Shown here in pieces: positions 1 to 5,340 of a DNA stretch of 6,074 bases. Numbering within the stretch: the stretch's first letter is position 1; every line of letters starts with the position of its first letter. The DNA lies in assembly GCA_964452575.1 (NCBI GenBank), contig CAYVMN010000236.1, positions 1 through 6,074 on the forward strand, in the 5' to 3' direction. Source of the DNA: CAYVMN01 sp964452575 (lineage in GTDB: Bacteria > Desulfobacterota > DSM-4660 > Desulfatiglandales > Desulfatiglandaceae). Made by a program: the position numbers and the translations under genes. The notes below the pieces were generated by a model. It did not search any database. It was given only the letters and a program-made list of their open reading frames with translations, and was not told the DNA's origin.

Positions 1-260
1 CGTTTGGGTAGGAGGAGATCAACCCCGTATGGTTTATCCGTGAGGGCCTTGATCTCCCGAATGGCGTCTCGAAGCTCATCGACCGTGAATCCGCTTCCCC
101 CAAGGACCCCTAACCCGCCGGCCTCGGAGACGGCCACGACCAATTCCACCGGGGCCCCGGTCTTCTCTCCGATCAAAGTCGGCCCCATTCCTGCACTCAG
201 GATCGGGTATTCGATGCCCAACATTTCACACAATCTGGTCTTCAGTACCCTCTTTCCCAT
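1..260 (-). CDS. Nitronate monooxygenase / 2-nitropropane dioxygenase family protein (N-terminal part)
   Basis: Reading leftward from the ATG at 260-258 gives 86 codons that continue past the left edge, so only the N-terminus of a protein usually about 300-360 residues long is present. The translation has the family hallmarks: a basic start, then CEMLGIEYPILSAGMGP (residues 11-27), and VVAVSEAGGLGVLGGSGFTV (41-60), followed by DELRDAIREIKALTDKPYGVDLLLP (61-85). These match the first strands of the FMN-binding TIM barrel of nitronate monooxygenases and the related FabK-type enoyl reductases. Family members oxidise alkyl nitronates or reduce enoyl-ACP with FMN; which applies cannot be told from this fragment. 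The start is supported by AGGAG (plus-strand 267-271) six bases upstream. The gene is divergent from the rest of the window and has its own promoter-like sequence at 318-346. Confidence 0.88.
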   Translation of the reverse strand, partial: MGKRVLKTRLCEMLGIEYPILSAGMGPTLIGEKTGAPVELVVAVSEAGGLGVLGGSGFTVDELRDAIREIKALTDKPYGVDLLLPK

Positions 261-280
261 AAGACACTCCTTTCAGGGTA

Positions 281-293
281 ATAGCTCAGCTAT
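281..293. promoter_or_regulatory. Small perfect dyad in the leader of the nitronate monooxygenase-like gene
   Basis: ATAGCT-C-AGCTAT is a perfect 6-1-6 palindrome lying between the predicted transcription start and the ribosome binding site of the minus-strand gene. With a one-base centre it is better suited to a dimeric DNA-binding protein than to an RNA hairpin. No regulator gene is visible in the window, so an operator role is a guess from position. Confidence 0.25.
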
Positions 294-317
294 CCTTAGA
301 CAAGATAAACTGGATCT

Positions 318-346
318 ATATCATGTCTATCCTGTTATCATGTCAA
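318..346 (-). promoter_or_regulatory. Putative sigma-70-type promoter of the nitronate monooxygenase-like gene
   Basis: On the minus strand a perfect -35 hexamer TTGACA (plus-strand 341-346) is followed after 17 bases by TGATAT (318-323), which matches only three of six -10 bases. The implied start of transcription lies about 45-50 bases upstream of the minus-strand ATG, leaving room for the AGGAG ribosome binding site. The 9-mer GACATGATA occurs twice on the minus strand (336-344 and 319-327), exactly 17 bases apart, covering the -35 edge and the -10. The perfect -35 is seen directly; use as a promoter is inferred. Confidence 0.4.
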
Positions 347-436
347 GTTTTTTCCCATCCGTGAACAGATACAAATGGGTAAAAACCTCATTCTTGCCCA
401 CAGGCGGTTCAAGTGATAGCCTGCATTCATTATCCT

Positions 437-470
437 GGGTTGAGCGGTTCAACGTTCACGGTTCTGGGTT
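437..470 (-). repeat. AACC-N3 heptamer array, minus orientation
   Basis: Read on the minus strand this stretch is AACCCAG, AACCGTG, AACGTTG, AACCGCTC, AACCC: five degenerate units whose starts are spaced 7, 7, 7 and 8 bases. It is the same unit family as the arrays at 600-632, 2907-2948 and 4829-4885, but in the opposite orientation and more diverged. It lies between the divergent nitronate monooxygenase-like and radical SAM genes. Nothing suggests it is coding. Confidence 0.55.
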
Positions 471-483
471 GATGAAACCTAAC

Positions 484-495
484 TGGATTAATCCA
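484..495. promoter_or_regulatory. Perfect 12-bp palindrome in divergent intergenic region
   Basis: TGGATTAATCCA is a perfect 12-bp palindrome, about 25 bases left of a second dyad at 520-535. Together they lie between two divergent genes, a usual place for operators. No cognate regulator can be named; the symmetry is seen directly and the regulatory role is inferred. Confidence 0.25.
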
Positions 496-519
496 AAAGA
501 TTTACTCCTCCATAAAGGC

Positions 520-535
520 GTGAAATAATTTTCAC
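520..535. promoter_or_regulatory. Dyad GTGAAA-N4-TTTCAC, operator-like
   Basis: GTGAAA, four bases, then TTTCAC is a perfect inverted repeat with 6-base arms. The half-sites resemble those of CRP/FNR-family and Rex-type operators (GTGA or GTGAA arms). However, GTGA...TCAC is separated by 8 bases rather than CRP's 6, and GTGAA...TTCAC by 6 rather than Rex's 4, so it fits neither consensus. It lies about 110 bases upstream of the radical SAM start. Confidence 0.3.
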
Positions 536-599
536 CCGGTCGGTGGAATAGACCAAGCCTGGTATTGGACTGTAACGTTATGCAGTGTCAATATCTTAG

Positions 600-632
600 A
601 ACCCTTGAACCTTGAACCCTGAACCTAGAACC
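600..632 (+). repeat. AACC-N3 heptamer array upstream of the radical SAM gene
   Basis: Units AACCCTTG, AACCTTG, AACCCTG, AACCTAG and AACC follow one another with starts at 600, 608, 615, 622 and 629 (spacings 8, 7, 7, 7). The array ends 15 bases before the preferred ATG of the radical SAM gene. It contains an in-frame TTG (612-614) from which gene finders could start that gene, adding a repeat-encoded N-terminal tail. Confidence 0.75.
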
Positions 633-647
633 GATCAGTTTGGGATT

Positions 648-1598
648 ATGGACCTTTTCAAATATTATGAATCCTGTAGCCTTTGCCCCCGTTCCTGTGG
701 CGTCTCCAGGTCAAAGGGGGGTGAAAAGATACGCCTGGGGTATTGCGGTGAAGAGGATGAGATCCGGGTCGCGTATGTAGGCCCCCATTTTGGAGAGGAG
801 CCGCCGATCACGGGGAGTAGAGGTTCAGGCACGATCTTCTTCAGCGGGTGCACCCTCAGGTGCTCCTTCTGCCAGAATTATCAGATCTCCCGCGGGGGGC
901 TTGGCACCAAGACAAGTGTGGGAGAGCTGGCCAGAAGGGTTTTAGATATGGTCAGGAGCCACCATGTCCACAATATCAATCTTGTGACCCCCGACCACTT
1001 CTACCCGCATGTCTTCCGGCTCGTATCCTTGTTGAGAAAAGAGGGCCTCGATCTTCCCATGGTTTATAATGTCTCGGGCTTCCAGTCAGTGGAGATGCTG
1101 AGGATGGCCGAAGGGCTTGCAGATATATATCTTCCCGACTACAAGTACTCTGATTCGTCCCTGGCCGCTAAGCTGTCAAGGTGCCCGGACTATCCGATGG
1201 TCGCCCTCGAAGCCATTTCGGAGATGGTCAGACAGAAGGGCTTTCTGGATTCCTTTTTGAAAGGCAGGGACATTGCGATGAAAGGGGTCCTGGTGAGACA
1301 CCTGATCCTGCCTGGAAATATCGACAATTCAATAAAGGCCTTGACGAGCCTCTTTGTGGAATTTGGAAGGGGGCTTCCTCTCAGTATTATGTCACAATAC
1401 CATCCGGTCTTGGAGCAGGAGGATGAGTCATTGAATCGATCGCTTACCGGTGAGGAATTTGGGGAGGTCTACAACCATGCAAAGGAGCTTGGTTTTGAGC
1501 ATCTCTTTGTGCAGTTTCCCAAAAAGGCCCCTGGCCACGGTAACGTGGCCTCCCGGTTTCTGCCCGATTTCCGGCAGGCAGAACCCTTCGGGTATTAA
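648..1598 (+). CDS. Radical SAM protein, PflX/COG1313 type (putative pyruvate formate-lyase activating enzyme-like)
   Basis: A 316-residue radical SAM protein. The SAM-cleaving [4Fe-4S] motif CxxxCxxC is C68-C72-C75 in GCTLRCSFCQNYQIS. An N-terminal set C10, C13, C17 and C33 (SCSLCPRSCGV ... YCG) is typical of the PflX-like family and probably binds metal or an extra cluster. Further conserved stretches are NLVTPDHF (111-118), YLPDYKY (161-167), GVLVRHLILPG (213-223) and SIMSQYHP (246-253). Such proteins are often labelled pyruvate formate-lyase activase, but no glycyl radical enzyme is adjacent and the substrate is unknown. I chose ATG 648 because the only earlier in-frame start, TTG 612, lies inside a heptamer repeat and would add 12 residues unlike the family. 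No strong ribosome binding site precedes 648, so the start remains somewhat uncertain. The C-terminus appears complete. Confidence 0.9.
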   Translation: MDLFKYYESCSLCPRSCGVSRSKGGEKIRLGYCGEEDEIRVAYVGPHFGEEPPITGSRGSGTIFFSGCTLRCSFCQNYQISRGGLGTKTSVGELARRVLDMVRSHHVHNINLVTPDHFYPHVFRLVSLLRKEGLDLPMVYNVSGFQSVEMLRMAEGLADIYLPDYKYSDSSLAAKLSRCPDYPMVALEAISEMVRQKGFLDSFLKGRDIAMKGVLVRHLILPGNIDNSIKALTSLFVEFGRGLPLSIMSQYHPVLEQEDESLNRSLTGEEFGEVYNHAKELGFEHLFVQFPKKAPGHGNVASRFLPDFRQAEPFGY

Positions 1599-1655
1599 GG
1601 GCGTATAGTACTATCCAAAAGCCGGGCTTCGGGGCGCGGATTCCTTATCGGCGTG

Positions 1656-1684
1656 TTGACATTCAAGGGGGAGTTTGTTAGAGA
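1656..1684 (+). promoter_or_regulatory. Weak promoter candidate for the HdrD-like gene
   Basis: A perfect TTGACA (1656-1661) is followed after 17 bases by TAGAGA (1679-1684), which matches the -10 consensus at only three of six positions. It lies about 75 bases before the HdrD-like start, in the 160-bp gap after the radical SAM gene. That gap also holds a 10-bp palindrome ATAGTACTAT at 1605-1614 but no clear terminator. If real, the HdrD-like gene is transcribed independently. Confidence 0.25.
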
Positions 1685-1758
1685 GATCACGCATTTCTGA
1701 CGACCTGACTCGAGGATGTTCCTGAGATATTATCACACTGAAAGGAGTAGTCGCTATT

Positions 1759-2907
1759 ATGGAGGCGTTGACCCCGTTTTATGAAGTGAATCAGGCCCTG
1801 GTGGCAACGGGGGCTGAAAAACTGAACCTGTGCATGCAGTGCGGCATGTGCACCGGCTCTTGCCCATGGCGCATCGTAGATGGGCCTTTCAACGTCCGGC
1901 GCCTGATAAGGATGGCCCAGCTGGGTGTTGAAGGATATGAGTCTGATGATATCCTTTATGGATGCACCACCTGTAACAAGTGCGTGTTGAAATGCCCGAG
2001 GGGTGTAACGATCATTGATGTTGTCAGGGCCATGAGGGCGATGATAGCCGAAACAGGGGCCATCCCTGGCGTATTAAGGACAATTACCGGCAGTGTGCAT
2101 AGCAACGGCAATCCCTGGTCCGAGCCAAGAGAAAAAAGGACCGAATGGATGAGGGGGCTTGATGTCCCGGCATTTGACAAAGACAAGGAATACCTGCTTT
2201 TTGTATGTTGTACATCCGCCTATGACGCGAGGAGCCGAAACATAGCAAAGGCAGTGGTCAAGATACTCTCGGCCGCCGGAGTAAGCTTCGGCGTAATCGG
2301 GGACGAAGAGAGCTGCTGTGCCGAGGCGGTTAGAAAGATAGGAGATGAAGGGCTTTTTGTTAATACTGCCCAAAAGAATATAGGCCTTTATAAAGACAAG
2401 GGGGTAGAAAAGGTCATAACCACATCCCCGCACTGTTACTATGTCTTCACCAAGGAGTATCCGGATCTCGGGGCCAATTTGGAGGCGATTCATTATACAA
2501 GGCTGCTGTCAGATCTATTGGAGGCAGGGAGGCTTAAGCTCTCGGGCCGGTTGGATAAGAAGGTGACCTACCACGATCCCTGCTACCTTGGCAGGCACAG
2601 CGAGGTATATGATGAGCCCAGGGCACTGATTTCGGCCATAACAGGCGGCAACCTGGTGGAGATGAGGAGGATCAGGAAGGAGAGCCTCTGTTGCGGCGCC
2701 GGTGGCGGCCGTCTATGGATGGAGACCAGGCCGGAATGGAGGTTTTCAGATCTGAGAATCCATGAGGCCTGCGAGACCGGCGCATCTATCCTTGCGACCG
2801 CCTGTCCCTATTGCATCTCTATGCTGGAGGACAGCCGAAAGACGGTGAACAAGGAAGGAGAGATCGAAATCAAGGACATCTCGGAACTGATCGCAGAGGT
2901 CATTTGA
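1759..2907 (+). CDS. HdrD-like (Fe-S)-binding protein, two 4Fe-4S motifs plus two CCG domains
   Basis: A 382-residue, probably cytoplasmic electron-transfer protein. Two ferredoxin-type motifs come first: C25, C28, C31, C35 (CMQCGMCTGSCP) and C69, C72, C75, C79 (CTTCNKCVLKCP). Two CCG (cysteine-rich) domains follow. CCG1 has C150/C151, C186-C187 and C226; CCG2 has C275, C311-C312, C349 and C352 (HDPCYLG, LCCGAGGGRLW, ACPYC). CCG2 fits the canonical C-X35-CC-X36-CXXC pattern for the non-cubane cluster of heterodisulfide reductases. CCG1 lacks the first cysteine of its last CXXC (S223) and has CCAEA in place of CCG. This order is that of HdrD and the related DsrK/TmcB-type subunits. The redox partner is unknown: no HdrE, flavoprotein or hydrogenase gene is present. 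ATG 1759 is preceded by AGGAG at 1743-1747, 11 bases away. No transmembrane segment is seen. Confidence 0.9.
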   Translation: MEALTPFYEVNQALVATGAEKLNLCMQCGMCTGSCPWRIVDGPFNVRRLIRMAQLGVEGYESDDILYGCTTCNKCVLKCPRGVTIIDVVRAMRAMIAETGAIPGVLRTITGSVHSNGNPWSEPREKRTEWMRGLDVPAFDKDKEYLLFVCCTSAYDARSRNIAKAVVKILSAAGVSFGVIGDEESCCAEAVRKIGDEGLFVNTAQKNIGLYKDKGVEKVITTSPHCYYVFTKEYPDLGANLEAIHYTRLLSDLLEAGRLKLSGRLDKKVTYHDPCYLGRHSEVYDEPRALISAITGGNLVEMRRIRKESLCCGAGGGRLWMETRPEWRFSDLRIHEACETGASILATACPYCISMLEDSRKTVNKEGEIEIKDISELIAEVI

Positions 2908-2948
2908 TGCTTGAAACTTGAAACTTGAAACTTGATACTGGAAGCTGG
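2907..2948 (+). repeat. Seven-base tandem repeat after the HdrD-like gene (AAACTTG type)
   Basis: Starting at the last base of the HdrD-like stop codon are six exact-period 7-mers: ATGCTTG, AAACTTG three times, ATACTGG and AAGCTGG, starting at 2907, 2914, 2921, 2928, 2935 and 2942. AAACTTG differs by one base from the AACCTTG unit of the other arrays, so this is probably the same repeat family in a locally homogenised form. Right after it, CTGGCG (2945-2950) and CGCCAG (2962-2967) form a 6-bp inverted repeat with an 11-base loop and no T run, so a terminator is not supported. Confidence 0.65.
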
Positions 2949-2976
2949 CGACTGTAGTGAACGCCAGGAGAAAGTC

Positions 2977-3025
2977 GTCATTCCAGCGAAGCCTATCCTC
3001 GCGAAGGCGGGGAGTGGGAATCCAG
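2977..3025. repeat. REP-like palindromic intergenic repeat
   Basis: This 49-bp stretch starts GTCATTCC and ends GGGAATCCAG, with a GC-rich interior containing CTCGCGAAGGCGGGG (2998-3012). It resembles the widespread bacterial intergenic palindrome whose core reads roughly GTCATTCCCGCGAAAGCGGG followed by AATCCAG. ATTCC/GGAAT form the outer arms, with imperfect C-rich/G-rich inner pairing. Compared with that core, this copy carries extra internal bases and is likely a diverged or expanded member. It fills the gap before larC. Confidence 0.6.
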
Positions 3026-3063
3026 GAGCCTCAATTCCAACATCTTGTTAAGAGAGACCACTG

Positions 3064-4224
3064 ATGAAGATAGCATATCTGGACTGTTTCTCCGGGATCA
3101 GCGGCGACATGTTCCTGGGCGCACTGCTGGATTCGGGACTCTCCTTTGATGAATTAGGCAAGAAGCTAAAAGGCCTGCCAATCGAGGGATTCAGGCTGGA
3201 GGCCTTTCGGGAGTCCCGAAAACATATCTTTGGTACGAGGTTTGTAGTCACGTCAGGAGATGATCAGCCGGCAAGGGGCCTTGAGGTGATAAGGGAGATC
3301 ATAGGGCAGGGCGAATTCTCGGACGCGGTAAAGGCAAAGAGCATTCAGATATTTGAAGACCTGGCAAGGGTCGAAGGGAAGGTCCACGGCCTCCCGATTG
3401 AGGAGGTCCATTTCCACGAGATAGGCGCAGTGGATTCCATCATAGATATTGCCGGGACCGTCTATGGTCTCGAGCGCCTCGGCATCCAGGCCCTCTTTGT
3501 CTCGCCCCTTCCCCTTGGCTCCGGCTTTGTGGAGTCTTCACACGGCAGGCTGCCGCTTCCTGCACCTGCCACTGCTGCGCTGCTCAAAGGGGTCCCTGTA
3601 TTTGATTCAGGCCTTCCCCACGAAATGGTGACACCTACCGGAGCAGCCCTTGTAAAGGGGCTTGCCAGGTCTTTCGGCCCGATGCCTTCCATGGTCATTC
3701 AATCCATTGGATACGGGGCAGGGAAAAGGGATCTGCCTGACAGACCCAATCTCACAAGGATACTGATCGGTGATCGTGTAGATGACGGAGATATGGATAG
3801 TGTTGTGATCCTGGAGTCCAACCTCGACGATAGCAATCCGGAATTGCTGGGGTATCTAATGGAGAGGCTGTTTGATGCCGGGGCACTTGACGCAGTCTTT
3901 TTCCCTGTGCACATGAAGAAGGGCAGGCCCGGGGTCCAGGTCCAGGTCATGGGTCGGCCTGACCAGAAGGAGACCTTAATGGATATCCTCTTCAGGGAGA
4001 GTACCACCCTCGGCATTCGATTTCGATATAGCCAGAGAAAGGTCCTGAGGCGATCCTTCGCCGAAGTGGAAAGCCCCTGGGGGAAGATGAAGGTCAAAAA
4101 GGCCTTGAATAGCGATGGATCGCCTCTCTTCCTGCCCGAATATGAGGTCTGCCGGGAGATCGCCCTGAAGAACAACCGGCCCCTCAAGGAGATCTTCTCC
4201 TGGATCATGAGTTTGAACAAATAG
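3064..4224 (+). CDS. larC: Nickel-pincer cofactor biosynthesis protein LarC (nickel insertion)
   Basis: LarC performs the last step of nickel-pincer nucleotide synthesis, the CTP-dependent insertion of nickel into pyridinium-3,5-bisthiocarboxylic acid mononucleotide; the product serves LarA-family lactate racemases and other 2-hydroxyacid racemases/epimerases. The 386-residue product spans the whole family (formerly DUF111). Visible motifs are YLDCFSGISGDMFLGALLD (5-23), VHFHEIGAVDSIIDI (115-129), SPLPLGSG (147-154), HGRLPLPAPAT (160-170), TPTGAAL (190-196), SNLDDSNPELLG (252-263), PVHMKKGRPG (281-290) and TTLGIR (314-319). The His-rich linker common near residue 70 is absent (SGDDQPARG). It is one continuous frame, unlike the frameshifted larC1/larC2 of Lactobacillus plantarum. 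ATG 3064 has AGAGAG upstream. larB, larE and larA are not in the window. pgpA starts 19 bp downstream, suggesting co-transcription. Confidence 0.95.
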   Translation: MKIAYLDCFSGISGDMFLGALLDSGLSFDELGKKLKGLPIEGFRLEAFRESRKHIFGTRFVVTSGDDQPARGLEVIREIIGQGEFSDAVKAKSIQIFEDLARVEGKVHGLPIEEVHFHEIGAVDSIIDIAGTVYGLERLGIQALFVSPLPLGSGFVESSHGRLPLPAPATAALLKGVPVFDSGLPHEMVTPTGAALVKGLARSFGPMPSMVIQSIGYGAGKRDLPDRPNLTRILIGDRVDDGDMDSVVILESNLDDSNPELLGYLMERLFDAGALDAVFFPVHMKKGRPGVQVQVMGRPDQKETLMDILFRESTTLGIRFRYSQRKVLRRSFAEVESPWGKMKVKKALNSDGSPLFLPEYEVCREIALKNNRPLKEIFSWIMSLNK

Positions 4225-4243
4225 CTGGTCCCGTGCCTGCCTG

Positions 4244-4765
4244 ATGCCAAGCCCTGAAACCGACAGCCCTTCCATAAAAGGGATATTCAGACGATCTGAT
4301 TTTTCCGGAAAGATCGCCATTGCCCTATCCACCTGGTTTGGGGCAGGTCTTTTCCCGTTGATTCCCGGGACCTTCGGGTCTCTCGCTGCCCTGCCTCTGG
4401 TGCTGGTCTTACAGTATCTTGGCGTGTGGTGGAGTGCCCTTGTGCTCGCAATCCTCACGGGTGTTGCCATATGGGCATCAGATCGAACGTCCAAGCTACT
4501 GGCAAAGGATGACCCCAAAGAGGTGGTGATTGACGAGGTCGCGGGGCTCCTTCTGACCACCTTCCTCTTGCCGGCCTCATGGTCAGCCATTTGTCTGGGA
4601 TTTATTCTCTTCAGGGCATTTGATATCATAAAACCCTTTCCTGCAGGACAATCCGAGAAGCTACCGGGGGGGCTTGGGATCGTGGTGGACGATCTGGTGG
4701 CAGGTCTATATGCATACGCGGGCATGAGGATAATCCTCTGGACCGGCATAATCAGTGTGACATGA
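4244..4765 (+). CDS. pgpA: Phosphatidylglycerophosphatase A
   Basis: PgpA is an inner-membrane phosphatase that converts phosphatidylglycerophosphate to phosphatidylglycerol. The 173-residue product has the family's motifs in order: GAGLFPLIPGTFGSLAALP (33-51), DPKEVVIDEVAG (90-101, with D97 and E98), RAFDIIKPFPA (124-134) and LPGGLGIVVDDLVAGLYA (140-157, with D149 and D150). These acidic residues are the expected Mg2+/catalytic positions. Hydrophobic stretches near 37-58, 62-78, 102-121 and 151-171 fit several membrane helices. The length is normal for the family. The start ATG 4244 lies 19 bp after the larC stop. It has no recognisable ribosome binding site, so translation may be coupled to larC. 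The roughly 25 residues before the first motif are in the family's normal range. Confidence 0.95.
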   Translation: MPSPETDSPSIKGIFRRSDFSGKIAIALSTWFGAGLFPLIPGTFGSLAALPLVLVLQYLGVWWSALVLAILTGVAIWASDRTSKLLAKDDPKEVVIDEVAGLLLTTFLLPASWSAICLGFILFRAFDIIKPFPAGQSEKLPGGLGIVVDDLVAGLYAYAGMRIILWTGIISVT

Positions 4766-4828
4766 AGTCCATTTAGCTATTGATTTTCCTTGACTTTCCG
4801 CTTATCTCCAGTATTATTTTCTACCATT

Positions 4829-4885
4829 AACCCTGAACTGCGAACCTTTCAACCCTTGAACCCCGAACCTTGAACCTTTGAACCT
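4829..4885 (+). repeat. AACC-N3/N4 heptamer-octamer array downstream of pgpA
   Basis: Eight units start at 4829, 4836, 4843, 4851, 4859, 4866, 4873 and 4881 (spacings 7, 7, 8, 8, 7, 7, 8). They read AACCCTG, AACTGCG, AACCTTTC, AACCCTTG, AACCCCG, AACCTTG, AACCTTTG, AACCT. This is the longest of the four arrays and has the same orientation as the one at 600-632. It closes the run of recognisable housekeeping genes; what follows is mostly unrecognised sequence. Confidence 0.8.
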
Positions 4886-5129
4886 CTCTGTGGGAGTTCC
4901 CCGATGTACAACCACCTCAAAATGGTCCTACCCAACTCCTGACAGGAGCTATTTTTCCTGTTGGGAGCGAAATCTTCATGATAACTCCTGGCCTCCCCTT
5001 GCCATTACATACTTCTTATTTGCCGTAATCAATATCTGTTTCACATGGTTATTTGACCGGGTGAGGACCCTGAAATTAGAAATCGAACTGGCTCTCGGCC
5101 CCTTTAATGTGAAAGCCGAAAGCCCTTAA
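4878..5129 (+). other. Doubtful open frame with one hydrophobic segment
   Basis: The frame from a TTG at 4878, inside the heptamer array, to the stop at 5127-5129 gives 83 residues and has no ATG start. Only its second half looks protein-like: a hydrophobic segment (about residues 38-59, WPPLAITYFLFAVINICFTW) followed by a basic/amphipathic stretch, LFDRVRTLKLEIEL. This could be a relic of a membrane protein's C-terminus; a loose resemblance to ends of amino-acid ABC permeases is not strong enough to assign. A nested hairpin at 4931-4965 lies inside it, which argues against a working gene. I do not recognise it. Confidence 0.2.
4931..4965 (+). terminator. Possible intrinsic terminator or nested hairpin after the larC-pgpA unit
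   Basis: CTCCT-GAC-AGGAG (4936-4948) is a 5-bp stem with a three-base loop, followed after CTA by five Ts (4952-4956). An outer pair CCCAAC (4931-4936) and GTTGGG (4960-4965) could form instead, so two alternative folds compete. The stem is short and the T run is offset by three bases, so termination is weakly supported. It lies about 170 bases past the pgpA stop. Confidence 0.3.
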
Positions 5130-5340
5130 GATTTTAAGTTAATACAGCATGAAAATAGGGAAAATGTAAAAACATGCCAGGATTAAGCGGAGTGGACATT
5201 TCCGGTCAAAATTGTGAGCCTTAAGCTAAATATTAAGAAACAACCTAGGGCATCTTTATGTGCTAAATAACCCCATTGCCAAATTATGAGGGCAAAGAAC
5301 CTCGTTAATCGATGGCTCCCGCGGCGCTCCGCACCGCCGG
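5130..5340. other. Non-coding stretch without a recognisable gene
   Basis: No convincing coding frame, promoter or RNA gene is visible here. The left part is AT-rich, with a small GCATG/CATGC inverted pair at 5147-5151 and 5173-5177 and a TTGCC/GGCAA pair near 5276-5295. The right end (5313-5340) turns GC-rich, with local hairpin potential GCGG-CGCT-CCGC at 5321-5332 or, alternatively, CGGCG (5322-5326) with CGCCG (5335-5339). AGTGGACATTTCCGGTCAAA at 5191-5210 recalls repeated ends of some insertion sequences, but this could not be confirmed. Confidence 0.4.

Noticed and set aside
4..528. Long plus-strand open frame across the left end
   Set aside because: Its first half is antisense to the clear nitronate monooxygenase-like gene, and its second half covers intergenic dyads and a repeat array. 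The product has no recognisable domain.
600..632. Heptamer array considered as a CRISPR or telomere-like repeat
   Set aside because: Units are only 7-8 bases with no spacers and no cas genes; the telomere-like look comes from short AACCC units in internal positions.
1584..1601. CCCTT/AAGGG hairpin over the radical SAM stop codon as a terminator
   Set aside because: The stem is 5 bp with an 8-base loop and no T run follows.
3699..4749. Long minus-strand open frames opposite larC and pgpA
   Set aside because: They are antisense to two genes with unmistakable family motifs and encode no recognisable domain.
5191..5210. Possible insertion-sequence terminal repeat (AGTGGACATTTCCGGTCAAA)
   Set aside because: It resembles ends I associate with IS21-type elements, but no second copy, transposase remnant or target duplication is visible.
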